Positions 1 to 8,010 of a stretch of 32,752 bases of DNA are shown here, piece by piece (position 1 is the first letter of the stretch; each line of letters starts with the position of its first letter). The notes below the pieces were generated by a model. It was given only the letters and a program-made list of their open reading frames with translations. It searched no databases and was not told the DNA's origin. Made by a program: the position numbers and the translations under genes. Where the stretch lies: the NCBI GenBank assembly GCA_945898115.1, contig CAMDHS010000005.1, positions 1-32,752 on the forward strand, given 5' to 3'. The stretch comes from Comamonas sp. lk. GTDB lineage: Bacteria > Pseudomonadota > Gammaproteobacteria > Burkholderiales > Burkholderiaceae_C.

Positions 1-227
1 CTGGCCGGGTAATTGGAATAGCGGTCCACGCCCACCAATTTGGCGCACTGGCCCAGGGCGCAGACCGACTCGGTCAGCGATGGCAAAAGGCTGACGATGC
101 GCTGGGGCACCGGCAACAGCTGCACCACCGCACCCCGGTCGTCCAGCACCGTGGCACTGGCGGCGGCGGGGGCTGATGCGCCTAACAGCAGCGCCCAAAC
201 ACCGAGCAAGAACGCCAACACCTTCAC
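1..227 (-). CDS. Periplasmic substrate-binding protein, BtuF/FepB-like (cobalamin-type ABC uptake), truncated at window start
   Basis: Reverse-strand translation from GTG at 227: VKVLAFLLGVWALLLGASAPAAASATVLDDRGAVVQLLPVPQRIVSLLPSLTESVCALGQCAKLVGVDRYSNYPA. Signal peptide plus the 'PQRIVSLLPSLTE..LG...LVGVDRYSNYP' signature of BtuF-like proteins. Its GTG overlaps the TGA of the upstream gene. Confidence 0.8.
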   Translation of the reverse strand, partial: MKVLAFLLGVWALLLGASAPAAASATVLDDRGAVVQLLPVPQRIVSLLPSLTESVCALGQCAKLVGVDRYSNYPA

Positions 228-1054
228 GCCGCAGCCCGCCCGATAGACGCCCGCATCCAGTCACGGCAAATGCGGTGCAGCGCAGCCACGCCGTCGGTCA
301 GGGCCGCGGGGCCGGGTTGCAGGATCAGCGGGGATTTGATTTCAAACAAGGCGCCGTCGCGCACTGCAGCCACCTGCGCCCAACCCGGGCGCGCGGCCAC
401 CGTCTCGGGGCGAAACTTCTTGCCACACCACGAACCAATGATGCTGTCCGGATTGCGGCGCACGATCTCAGCACCGTCGGCAATGATGCGGTTTTTGCCC
501 AGCGACTCGTGCGCGAGCTCAGGAAAAATATCGTCGCCCCCGGCGATGCCCATGAGTTCGGACACCCAGCGAATGGCGCTGATATGGGGCACATCCCACT
601 CTTCAAAAAACACGCGGGGCCGGCGCGCGCCCTGCGCCACTAGCGCCGCCACTTCGGCACGCATCTGGTCCAGCCCCTGTTGCATAGCGGCAATGCGCTC
701 CAAGCCTTGCGCGGCCTCGCCCACCATGGCGGCAACCTGGTACATCATGGAAAAAATCTCGGCCACGCTGCGCTGGTTGAACACGGTGACTTGCACGCCC
801 TGGCGAATGAGCAAGGCCGCAATATCGGCCTGCAAGTCAGAAAACCCAAACACGCAGTCGGGCTGCAGCGCCAAGATCTTGTCGATCTTGGCGCTCAAAA
901 ACGCACTCACCTTGGGCTTTTCCTGGCGCGCGCGCGCCGGACGCACGGTGTAGCCCGAAATCCCCACAATGCGCCGCTCGTGCCCGAGCAAGTACAACCA
1001 CTCGGTGGTTTCCTCGGTCAGGCAGACGATGCGTTGGGGGGAGAGGTCGGGCAT
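224..1054 (-). CDS. BtuF-like cobalamin-binding protein without an obvious signal peptide
   Basis: MPDLSPQRIVCLTEETTEWLYLLGHERRIVGISGYTVRPARARQEKPKVSAF...ILALQPDCVFGFSDLQADIAALL. BtuF/periplasmic-binding fold signature. The ORF extends to 1291, but 1054 is the likely start, just after the BtuB stop. Confidence 0.8.
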   Translation of the reverse strand: MPDLSPQRIVCLTEETTEWLYLLGHERRIVGISGYTVRPARARQEKPKVSAFLSAKIDKILALQPDCVFGFSDLQADIAALLIRQGVQVTVFNQRSVAEIFSMMYQVAAMVGEAAQGLERIAAMQQGLDQMRAEVAALVAQGARRPRVFFEEWDVPHISAIRWVSELMGIAGGDDIFPELAHESLGKNRIIADGAEIVRRNPDSIIGSWCGKKFRPETVAARPGWAQVAAVRDGALFEIKSPLILQPGPAALTDGVAALHRICRDWMRASIGRAAA

Positions 1055-1058
1055 AAAC

Positions 1059-2963
1059 CTATTTAGGCTGGTATTGCAGGGTAACAAAAGCACCCGCGCC
1101 CGGCGTGTTGTAGCCCGAGGCGAGCTGGTACTGGCGGTCAAAAGCATTTTCAAGCCGCGCACGCAGTGTCCATTCGCTGTCGATTTGCCGGCTGGCGTAG
1201 AAGGACCAGACGCTGTAACCAGCCAGAACCACGCTGCTGTACGGGCTGTCCTTGCGCTCATCAGCACCATAGACCTTGGCGCCCAGCTCATAGCCCGCCA
1301 CCATCCGCGAGACGTCGATGCTGCCGTAGTTGCGAGCCCGGCGCGCCAGCGGAAAGCCGGTGCTCAAGTTTTTAGGGTCTTGGGAAACGAGAGACACCCG
1401 CACCCGGTAGCCAGACCATTGGGTTTGCAGGACGGCCTCCAAGCCCTTGTTTTCTGTGCGTCCCACATTGCTGTAAATCTCAGGCCAGCCATCGTCCGAG
1501 GTGATGGCGTCGTCAGTGCGGGTTTCAAAATAGACGGCCCGCGCATAGGTCACGCCGCCAGCGTAGACCAAACCGATCTCTTGGCTGTGGTGAAACTCTG
1601 GTTTAACAAAGGGAGTGGCGGCCACTTCGTAAGCAGTGGGCGCCCGAAAGCCGGTGGACAAAGACCCGGTCACTTTCCACTGCTCATCCAGGCGGTAACC
1701 CAAGCCCAATAGGCCGGAGTTGGTCGATTGGTCGCTGCGGCCAGTGGTGCCTGAAACCGTGTTTTCCGTTACCAATTGGTCCTTGCGCACATTACCTTGC
1801 AGCGTGAGTTTTCCCAGGTTTTGAGTGACGCCGGCGTAATAACCCAAGCCAGTCTTGCGCATGTCATAGGCGCTGTCGCCTTCGCCGGTATAGCCGGCCT
1901 GCGACGAATCAACGCCGAAGTTCACCAGCGTGTCGGCTGCGACCTGGTAGTTATTCGACCAGCGCACTTCGCGCTGATTTCCGGTGGAAATACCATTTTT
2001 GTAGGAGTAGTCACCGGCGGTGAACAAGACACCATTCTTGGAGTCTTCGTACCGCAACTGGGACAGCGACACGTCCAGCGTGCTGGTCCAGTCCTCGCTC
2101 ATCGCCCGGCGCACATAGGCGCCAAAGTTTTCGGTCTTTTTCTTGAACACATCCACATCGGTAGGCGCACCATAGGGGTCGTCGTAGTCCGATGACGCTA
2201 CGCTGACCTTGACCCGCAAGCCCATCGCCAAATCTGGCGCCACTTTTTTGTCCAGCCGAACCGCGGCAAAGTCATTTTTAAATCCATCGCTATCAGGATT
2301 TGCACTGGGTTTTTGCCGGTTATTGATCGCCGAAAACCCGTCCGATGCCGCACTTCCCACATTGAAGTTGAGCTTGTAGCCATCCGACTCGCCGGCGTAA
2401 CCCAGCAGCATTTCGCGGGTGTTGCGCGCACCCAGCGTCACCGAACCATAAGCCCGGGGGGCGCCGCCGCCCGAGCGGGTGGTGATGCTGATCACCCCGC
2501 CCACGGCCGCGTCGCCGTACAAGGCGCTGGCGTTGCCGCGCAGTATTTCAATGCGCTCAATTTGCTGGATCGGAATATCGATCACCAGCAAAGAGCCAAT
2601 CTGGTCTACCGGCGCACGGATGCCGTCAATCACGATGGCGGTGTTGATGCTGTCTTGCCCACGCAAGAAGAAGGAAGTGACCGCGCCCGGCCCGCCATTG
2701 CGACCAAACTCAAAGCCGGCCTCGCCTTGCAGCAAGTCGGCCAGGGTTTGCGCTTGCGAGCGCTCAATGTCCTTGCGGGTGATGACCGACAGGGACGACA
2801 GCACGTCGGCCAGCGGCTGTTCTACCCGCATGGCTGTTACCACCACCTGCTGCAAAGCCGTGGCGTTATCCGCAGATTGCGCAAAACCAGAGTTGGAAGA
2901 AAAAGCCGCAGCCACGGCCAAAGGGAGCGCGGCTAGGCGCGCACGAGAGTTACCAGTTTTCAT
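1059..2963 (-). CDS. btuB: TonB-dependent outer-membrane receptor, BtuB-like (vitamin B12)
   Basis: Signal peptide, TonB-box-like 'QQVVVTAMRVEQPLADVLSSLSVITRKDIER', plug motif 'GNASALYGDAAVGGVISITTRSG', C-terminal beta strand 'GAGAFVTLQYQPK'. Preceded by a cobalamin riboswitch. Confidence 0.85.
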   Translation of the reverse strand: MKTGNSRARLAALPLAVAAAFSSNSGFAQSADNATALQQVVVTAMRVEQPLADVLSSLSVITRKDIERSQAQTLADLLQGEAGFEFGRNGGPGAVTSFFLRGQDSINTAIVIDGIRAPVDQIGSLLVIDIPIQQIERIEILRGNASALYGDAAVGGVISITTRSGGGAPRAYGSVTLGARNTREMLLGYAGESDGYKLNFNVGSAASDGFSAINNRQKPSANPDSDGFKNDFAAVRLDKKVAPDLAMGLRVKVSVASSDYDDPYGAPTDVDVFKKKTENFGAYVRRAMSEDWTSTLDVSLSQLRYEDSKNGVLFTAGDYSYKNGISTGNQREVRWSNNYQVAADTLVNFGVDSSQAGYTGEGDSAYDMRKTGLGYYAGVTQNLGKLTLQGNVRKDQLVTENTVSGTTGRSDQSTNSGLLGLGYRLDEQWKVTGSLSTGFRAPTAYEVAATPFVKPEFHHSQEIGLVYAGGVTYARAVYFETRTDDAITSDDGWPEIYSNVGRTENKGLEAVLQTQWSGYRVRVSLVSQDPKNLSTGFPLARRARNYGSIDVSRMVAGYELGAKVYGADERKDSPYSSVVLAGYSVWSFYASRQIDSEWTLRARLENAFDRQYQLASGYNTPGAGAFVTLQYQPK

Positions 2964-3049
2964 AGGAAAAAGACCATCAAATAAAACCCTCGCCGTCTTC
3001 CCCGACAGCGCATGGGCGTCACAGTTGCACGCAGGCGTGCAACCACTTT

Positions 3050-3255
3050 ATTGGCCGGTATCCGGGCTGATGGCACAACCCCCATCGCCTTCCCAAGTGC
3101 TTGTTCAGGGCACTCAGTGGCTTTGATGGGAGCGAAATCGAAACCCAGGTACGAGCGTCGATTTGTCCACTTACCGTTGCGGGGGCAGCGCAGGTTAGGT
3201 TGGCTGTTACACAGCGTCTCCCTCCTGCTTCCCGTTGAACTGCACCGTGTGAACC
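3050..3255 (-). promoter_or_regulatory. Cobalamin (AdoCbl) riboswitch upstream of the btuB-like gene
   Basis: On the reverse strand, in the expected order: GGTGCAGTTCAACGGGAAGCAGG; GCTGCCCCCGCAACGGTAAG (3189-3170); AAAGCCACTG (3124-3115); B12-box-like CAGCCCGGATACCGGCC (3069-3053). Confidence 0.9.
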
Positions 3256-3336
3256 ACGGCGCGAGCACCAACGCGCTGATTCTACGGCCAGGGCCTTGTC
3301 AGAAAACCCCTTGGCTGCGACCTACAATGTCGCGTT

Positions 3337-3591
3337 ATGCAGCCCTTGTCCCCCACCGAGCAAATCGCCGAGCGCGTTGAGCGCCTGCTGGTGCGATACG
3401 AAGAACTCCACCGCACCAACGCCTTGCTCAGCAGCCAGGTGCAGGCGCTCACCGCCGAGCGCGATTCCTTCAAATCCCGTCTGGGCGCGGCGCGCGCGCG
3501 CATCGACGCCTTGCTCGACCGCCTGCCCGGCCAGCCTGACAGCGACGCCGTGGCGCACTCCTCCAGCCCCAAGCCTGACGACACACCATGA
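3337..3591 (+). CDS. Small coiled-coil cell-division protein, ZapB/DUF904-like
   Basis: MQPLSPTEQIAERVERLLVRYEELHRTNALLSSQVQALTAERDSFKSRLGAARARIDALLDRLPG: a short heptad-rich coiled coil. It overlaps the start of the zapA-like gene. Confidence 0.7.
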   Translation: MQPLSPTEQIAERVERLLVRYEELHRTNALLSSQVQALTAERDSFKSRLGAARARIDALLDRLPGQPDSDAVAHSSSPKPDDTP

Positions 3592-3920
3592 AACAACTCG
3601 ACGTCCAGATCATGGGTCAAAACTACCTGCTCGGCTGCCCCGAAGGGGGCGAGGCCAAGCTGACCCAGGCCGTGCAGCGCGTAGACGCCGCCATGTGCAA
3701 GATCCGCGACGCCGGCAAGGTGCGTGCCCGTGACCGCATCGCAGTGCTAGCCGCCCTGAACCTGGCCTTTGAAGTGGCCAATGCCGACGTGCCTGCCCAA
3801 GGCGTGGCGATTGAGCCTGCGCCCGCCTTGACACTGGACCGCCGCCGCGACGACAAGCTGCTCGAACCCCTCATCCACCGCCTAGACAAAGTGCTGGCGC
3901 GCGACGGACTGTTGTTTTAG
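3588..3920 (+). CDS. zapA: Cell division protein ZapA
   Basis: MKQLDVQIMGQNYLLGCPEGGEAKLTQAVQRVDAAMCKIRDAGKVRARDRIAVLAALNLAFEV: ZapA N-terminal domain pattern, ATGA overlap with the upstream gene. Confidence 0.85.
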   Translation: MKQLDVQIMGQNYLLGCPEGGEAKLTQAVQRVDAAMCKIRDAGKVRARDRIAVLAALNLAFEVANADVPAQGVAIEPAPALTLDRRRDDKLLEPLIHRLDKVLARDGLLF

Positions 3921-3980
3921 CCCCAAAAGACGCATTCGGGTGGCGCCCTCAAGGCGTGTGCAGGCCTACAATCCAAAGCG

Positions 3981-4149
3981 TCTGCGGTGCCTGCCGGGCT
4001 TTATATTTCCTTGAACCTATGCTCTATGAGCCAGGGCTTGGAACATGCCCCGCAAGCGTGACCGTCTCGCGTTAGACGGACCCAATGTAGGGCTGACCTC
4101 GCCCACCTGAACCCCGGTTCAGGATGCCGGTCCGGTGGCACTTGCAGAC
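3981..4149 (+). ncRNA. ssrS: 6S RNA candidate (ssrS)
   Basis: Directly downstream of zapA. A TACAAT -10-like box at 3967-3972 is correctly spaced for a start near 3981. The 5' segment TCTGCGGTGCCTGCCGG can pair with the 3' segment CCGGTCCGGTGGCACTTGCAGA to close a roughly 169-nt RNA. Internal CCTGAACCCCGGTTCAGG hairpin resembles the 3' half of other 6S RNAs. Confidence 0.75.
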
Positions 4150-4340
4150 ACCTTTCACCCGTTCCGCAGGGCCAGCACCGATGGCGCCATCCCCCTGTAT
4201 GAACCCGGCGCACCGTCCAACGCTGCAAGGCGTACCCACCAAGGTCTGCGCCCAGTCTTTGCTTGAGTTCTTCCCCCTTTTACTGCGTCATTAAGCTAAC
4301 TTGGCTTGATGGGGGGGCAGTCGCACAATGCGTTTAAGAT

Positions 4341-4354
4341 TGAATGCGCTTTCA
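4341..4354. promoter_or_regulatory. LacI-type operator candidate upstream of the lacI-like gene
   Basis: TGAATGCGCTTTCA: 14-bp near-perfect palindrome with a central GC, one mismatched pair, 49 bp upstream of the chosen start codon. Confidence 0.4.
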
Positions 4355-4402
4355 AAACCTAGCAACCGAGGCTTTACACCGGCCCCGCATCACCTGCCAC
4401 GC

Positions 4403-5473
4403 ATGAAAAAGCCTACGCCAATCCAACCCGAGCCGCTTGCAGACGCTGAGCGCGTCACCGTCACGCTGGAGATGGTTGCGCGCCGTGCGGGCGTCTCGCC
4501 AAGCACGGTCTCGCGCATCCTCAACGGCACCGCCGTGGTCAGCGAAGCCAAGCGCGCAGCGGTGCTGGAGGCGACCAAGATGCTCGGTTTTGTGCCCAAC
4601 CCCTTGGCCCGCGGCTTGGCCGGCGGCAAGACGTTTAGCATTGGCGTGGTGACTCAAGCCATCGACAGCCCGTTTTACGGTGCGGCCCTGCGCGGCATCG
4701 AAGACGCCTTGGACCCGGCAGGCTACAGCCCCATGTTTATGAGCGCCCATTGGGACCCTGATGCCGAGGCGCGCTGCCTGGACGTATTGCGCTCGCGCCG
4801 CGTAGATGGCATCGTGGTGCTGCTGCCCCGCCTGTCGGACAGCCTGTTGCAGGAATGCGCCAAGACTTTGCCGGTCGTGGTGTCCGGCCGCAGCTTACAA
4901 GCGCCGGGCCTGTTCGCGCTCAATTTTGACAATTACACCGGTGGCTTTATCGCCACACGCCATTTGCTGGATCTGGGCCACACCCGCATTGCTTTCATTG
5001 CCGGCGACCAGGAGCACCCCGACGCCGCCGAGCGCTTGCGCGGCTACCGTAGCGCCTTGGAGCTTGCCGGCGTGCCTTTTGACCCGGCTTTGGTGGTGCC
5101 CGGACGCTATTACGAAATCAGTGGTCAGCAGGCGGTGGACCGTCTGCTGGACGATGGGCGCGAATTCACCGCCATTTTTGCTGCCAATGATCAGATGGCC
5201 GCCGGTGCGGCGCTCAGCCTGTTTCGCCACGGACTTCGGGTGCCTGATGACGTGTCTTTGGTCGGGTTTGACGATTTGCCCACCTCCATGTATGCCACGC
5301 CGCCCCTGAGCACCATTCAGCAGCCGGCCTACGAACTCGGGCGCATGGCCGCCGCCTCGATCTTGCAGCTGATCGCAGGCACCGCGCCCGACGCGGTGCT
5401 GCCCGCCCCCAAGCTATTGATACGTGAGTCAAGCAAGGCGCCACGCCACCAAACCGCCCAAGCACAGCCGTGA
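4403..5473 (+). CDS. LacI-family transcriptional regulator
   Basis: VTVTLEMVARRAGVSPSTVSRILNGTAVVSEAKRAAVLEATKMLGFVPNPLARGL (LacI HTH plus hinge), followed by a periplasmic-binding-like domain '...FAANDQMAAGAALSLFRHGLRVPDDVSLVGFDD'. Start chosen at 4403 (ORF extends to 4328). Confidence 0.9.
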   Translation: MKKPTPIQPEPLADAERVTVTLEMVARRAGVSPSTVSRILNGTAVVSEAKRAAVLEATKMLGFVPNPLARGLAGGKTFSIGVVTQAIDSPFYGAALRGIEDALDPAGYSPMFMSAHWDPDAEARCLDVLRSRRVDGIVVLLPRLSDSLLQECAKTLPVVVSGRSLQAPGLFALNFDNYTGGFIATRHLLDLGHTRIAFIAGDQEHPDAAERLRGYRSALELAGVPFDPALVVPGRYYEISGQQAVDRLLDDGREFTAIFAANDQMAAGAALSLFRHGLRVPDDVSLVGFDDLPTSMYATPPLSTIQQPAYELGRMAAASILQLIAGTAPDAVLPAPKLLIRESSKAPRHQTAQAQP

Positions 5474-6657
5474 GCACCTCTGAGCTGTTTCTGGCAGCAC
5501 TGCTGCTCATATTCAGCTTGCCGTATTTGGTTTGGCGTCTGGCCGATACCGACAACTATGCGCCCCTGGTGGTGGTCCAGATCGTTGGCGGCATTTTGTT
5601 GGGGCCAGGTGTTTTGGGGGCGCAATTTCCACAGGTTTACCAAGCGATCTTTACGCAGCCCGTGCTGGGCAGCCTCAACGGCCTGGCCTGGTGGGGTGTG
5701 ATGCTTTTTGTCTGGATTGCGGGTTTGGAGCTGGATTTGGCGCAAGCCTGGACGCACCGGCGCGAAAGTGTGACCACCGCCGCCTTAGCCCTGGGCGCGC
5801 CCCTGGTTTTGGGTTCAGTCGCCGCTTACGCCATGGTGTTGCAGCCCGGCTGGATGGGGCCGACCGCGACCCGGTGGCAGTTTGTGCTCGGTGTGGCCAT
5901 GTCTTGCGCGGTGACGGCCTTGCCCATCTTGGTCTTGTTTTTGGAGAAGCTCCAGATTCTGCGCACCGACCTGGGCCAGCGCATTCTTCGCTATGCCAGT
6001 TTGGACGATATCTTGATTTGGAGCGTTTTGGCCCTGATCCTGATGGACTACCAGCGGGCCGGCTTGCAAGTCGTTTTCCTGCTGCTTTTTGTCATGTTGT
6101 CCTGGTGCCTGCGCGCGGTCATGCCGCGTGTGCCGGTACGCGACCGGCTTTACCTGGGCTTGGTCTGGCTGGCTTTCTGCGCCCTGAGCGCTGATGTGGC
6201 GGGTTTGCACTTTATGGTGGGTGCATTTTTGGCCGGCGTGGTGATTGATGCAGACGCTATCGACCAAGCCCAGCGCGATGCGCTGCGGCATAACGTGTTG
6301 CTGCTCATGATGCCGGTGTTTTTCCTCAGTACCGGCCTGCGCACGCAATGGGGTCTGGGCGGAATCGCCGTGTTTATGGCCGCTGCCTGGCTGTTGCTGG
6401 CCGCAGTCAGCGGCAAATTGCTGGGCGTGCACATAGCCGGGCGTTTGCTGGGCTGGAAACGGGGCGAGGCGTCTTTGATTGGCTGGCTACTGCAGACCAA
6501 GGCCTTGATCATGATTATTTTTTGCAACATATTGCTAGACAAAGGCATCATTTCCAACGACGCCTTTACCGCGCTCTTGCTGATGGCCCTGGCCAGCACC
6601 ATGCTGACGGTGCCGGTGGTCAGGGGCAAGCTGGCCCGCTTGCTGGCGGCTGCTTAA
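5470..6657 (+). CDS. Cation:proton antiporter (CPA2/Kef-type membrane domain)
   Basis: Hydrophobic polytopic protein with 'QIVGGILLGPGVLG', 'WIAGLELDLAQAW' and 'FLAGVVIDADA...LLLMMPVFFLSTGLRTQWG', typical of CPA2 antiporters. GTG start overlaps the LacI TGA (GTGA). Confidence 0.85.
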   Translation: MSTSELFLAALLLIFSLPYLVWRLADTDNYAPLVVVQIVGGILLGPGVLGAQFPQVYQAIFTQPVLGSLNGLAWWGVMLFVWIAGLELDLAQAWTHRRESVTTAALALGAPLVLGSVAAYAMVLQPGWMGPTATRWQFVLGVAMSCAVTALPILVLFLEKLQILRTDLGQRILRYASLDDILIWSVLALILMDYQRAGLQVVFLLLFVMLSWCLRAVMPRVPVRDRLYLGLVWLAFCALSADVAGLHFMVGAFLAGVVIDADAIDQAQRDALRHNVLLLMMPVFFLSTGLRTQWGLGGIAVFMAAAWLLLAAVSGKLLGVHIAGRLLGWKRGEASLIGWLLQTKALIMIIFCNILLDKGIISNDAFTALLLMALASTMLTVPVVRGKLARLLAAA

Positions 6658-7970
6658 AGCGGGGTTGCCGTGCTGCTTTGCAGTGCGTCACGCACTTCGG
6701 TGCGCACACGGTAGGGCATGCTGCCGTAGAGTTGAAACAGGCTTTCAATCTCTTGCAGAGATGCCTTGCGAAAGTCCAGTTGCGGCACGGGCGCGTCATC
6801 GGCGTTCATGACCAAGCCCCAAACCGTTGACGCAGCCTTGTTTTGCGCGCGAACCATTTTGTAAGACCACACCGCACTGGCCCATCCTTGGGCGGCGTAA
6901 GCGTCAAAGCTTGCACGCGATATTTGGCCGCCCAGCTTCGCGTCCATGTCGGCCCAGGGCTGAAACTCCCCCATGAAAAGCGGCGTTTGGATGGCCGCCA
7001 TGCGCTTCTTCCAGTCGCACAGCCCGCCCCCGTCCGGCAAACAGCCTAGCCAATTGCGGTGCACTTCCAAGCCCGGCTGGGCCCAACCGAAGTGCCCCGG
7101 GTAGGGGTGGGTTTCGAACACCACGTTGCGCATGCCCAGCGCCGCCGGGTTGCCATAGGCGCCAATGCCTTTGGGATGGTCGGGCAGCAAAATGATATGG
7201 CGCGTGTCGATCTTGCGGATATCGGCGTAGAGCCTGCGCACCACTTCTACCAACTGGGTGTCCGAACTGCCCCAGGGCTCATTGAGTAAACCGTAGGCGG
7301 CCACGACGGGCTCGTTTTTGTAGCGCTTGGCAATTTGTTGCCAAAGCCAGGCGGTACGCGCCTGGTAATCAGGCCGGCTCCAAAGCAGGTTTTGGTTGGC
7401 ACAACCACTGTGGTGTTCCTTGCCTTGGGCGCCCACCGTGCCGTGCAAATCGAGCACCACATACATGCCGCGCGCTTTGGCTTGTGCAATGGCCGCATCC
7501 AGGTAGCGCCATGCATCGGGCCGCAAATGGCCCGGGCGGCGTTCGTCTTCGATGACGCTCCATAAAAAGGGCAGACGCACCAAATTGAGCCCGAAGGACC
7601 CAATGAGGTCCCAATCGCGCTCACGCATCCAGTTGTCCCGAAAGACCGTGAGCAAGCGCTGGCGCTGTGCGTAGCCAAAGCGTTTGTCCAGCACGGCCTC
7701 AAGCTTGCATTGGTCGTTCACCGGTGCATCGTCCGGGTAGCCCAGCATCCAGAACTCTGGCAGCAGCCAGGTGCCCAGGTTGGTGCCCCGCAGTTCTATG
7801 GCTGCGCCGTCTGAGCGCGCCCATCGCGTGCCCTGCGCTTGCAGAAAAACCTGATTTTGGGCAAAGGCTGCAAAGGGAAGCAGCAGGGCAGCGGCAAGCA
7901 AGCCGGTGCGTGTGCGCTGAACACCCACGTAGCGAATGCGCCGGGCCAGGAAAGCGATGCGATGCAACAT
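6654..7970 (-). CDS. Secreted glycoside hydrolase family 5-like (glucanase)
   Basis: Signal peptide, 'IELRGTNLGTWLLPEFWMLG', 'GMYVVLDLHG', 'AAYGLLNEPWG' (GH5 acid/base NEP), 'VVFETHPYPGHFG' and 'FMGEFQPW' (nucleophile Glu region). Confidence 0.85.
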   Translation of the reverse strand: MLHRIAFLARRIRYVGVQRTRTGLLAAALLLPFAAFAQNQVFLQAQGTRWARSDGAAIELRGTNLGTWLLPEFWMLGYPDDAPVNDQCKLEAVLDKRFGYAQRQRLLTVFRDNWMRERDWDLIGSFGLNLVRLPFLWSVIEDERRPGHLRPDAWRYLDAAIAQAKARGMYVVLDLHGTVGAQGKEHHSGCANQNLLWSRPDYQARTAWLWQQIAKRYKNEPVVAAYGLLNEPWGSSDTQLVEVVRRLYADIRKIDTRHIILLPDHPKGIGAYGNPAALGMRNVVFETHPYPGHFGWAQPGLEVHRNWLGCLPDGGGLCDWKKRMAAIQTPLFMGEFQPWADMDAKLGGQISRASFDAYAAQGWASAVWSYKMVRAQNKAASTVWGLVMNADDAPVPQLDFRKASLQEIESLFQLYGSMPYRVRTEVRDALQSSTATPL

Positions 7971-8010
7971 AGGTGTCTTTCGTTGGAGTTTTTTAAGGGA
8001 CTCAGGCCAA

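Noticed and set aside
1055-1291. N-terminal extension of the BtuF-like ORF into btuB
   Set aside because: Overlaps the btuB 3' end on the same strand and encodes no signal peptide or conserved sequence; start at 1054 fits the family.
5815-6432. 205-aa minus-strand ORF opposite the antiporter
   Set aside because: Gln/His-rich shadow frame complementary to hydrophobic codons.
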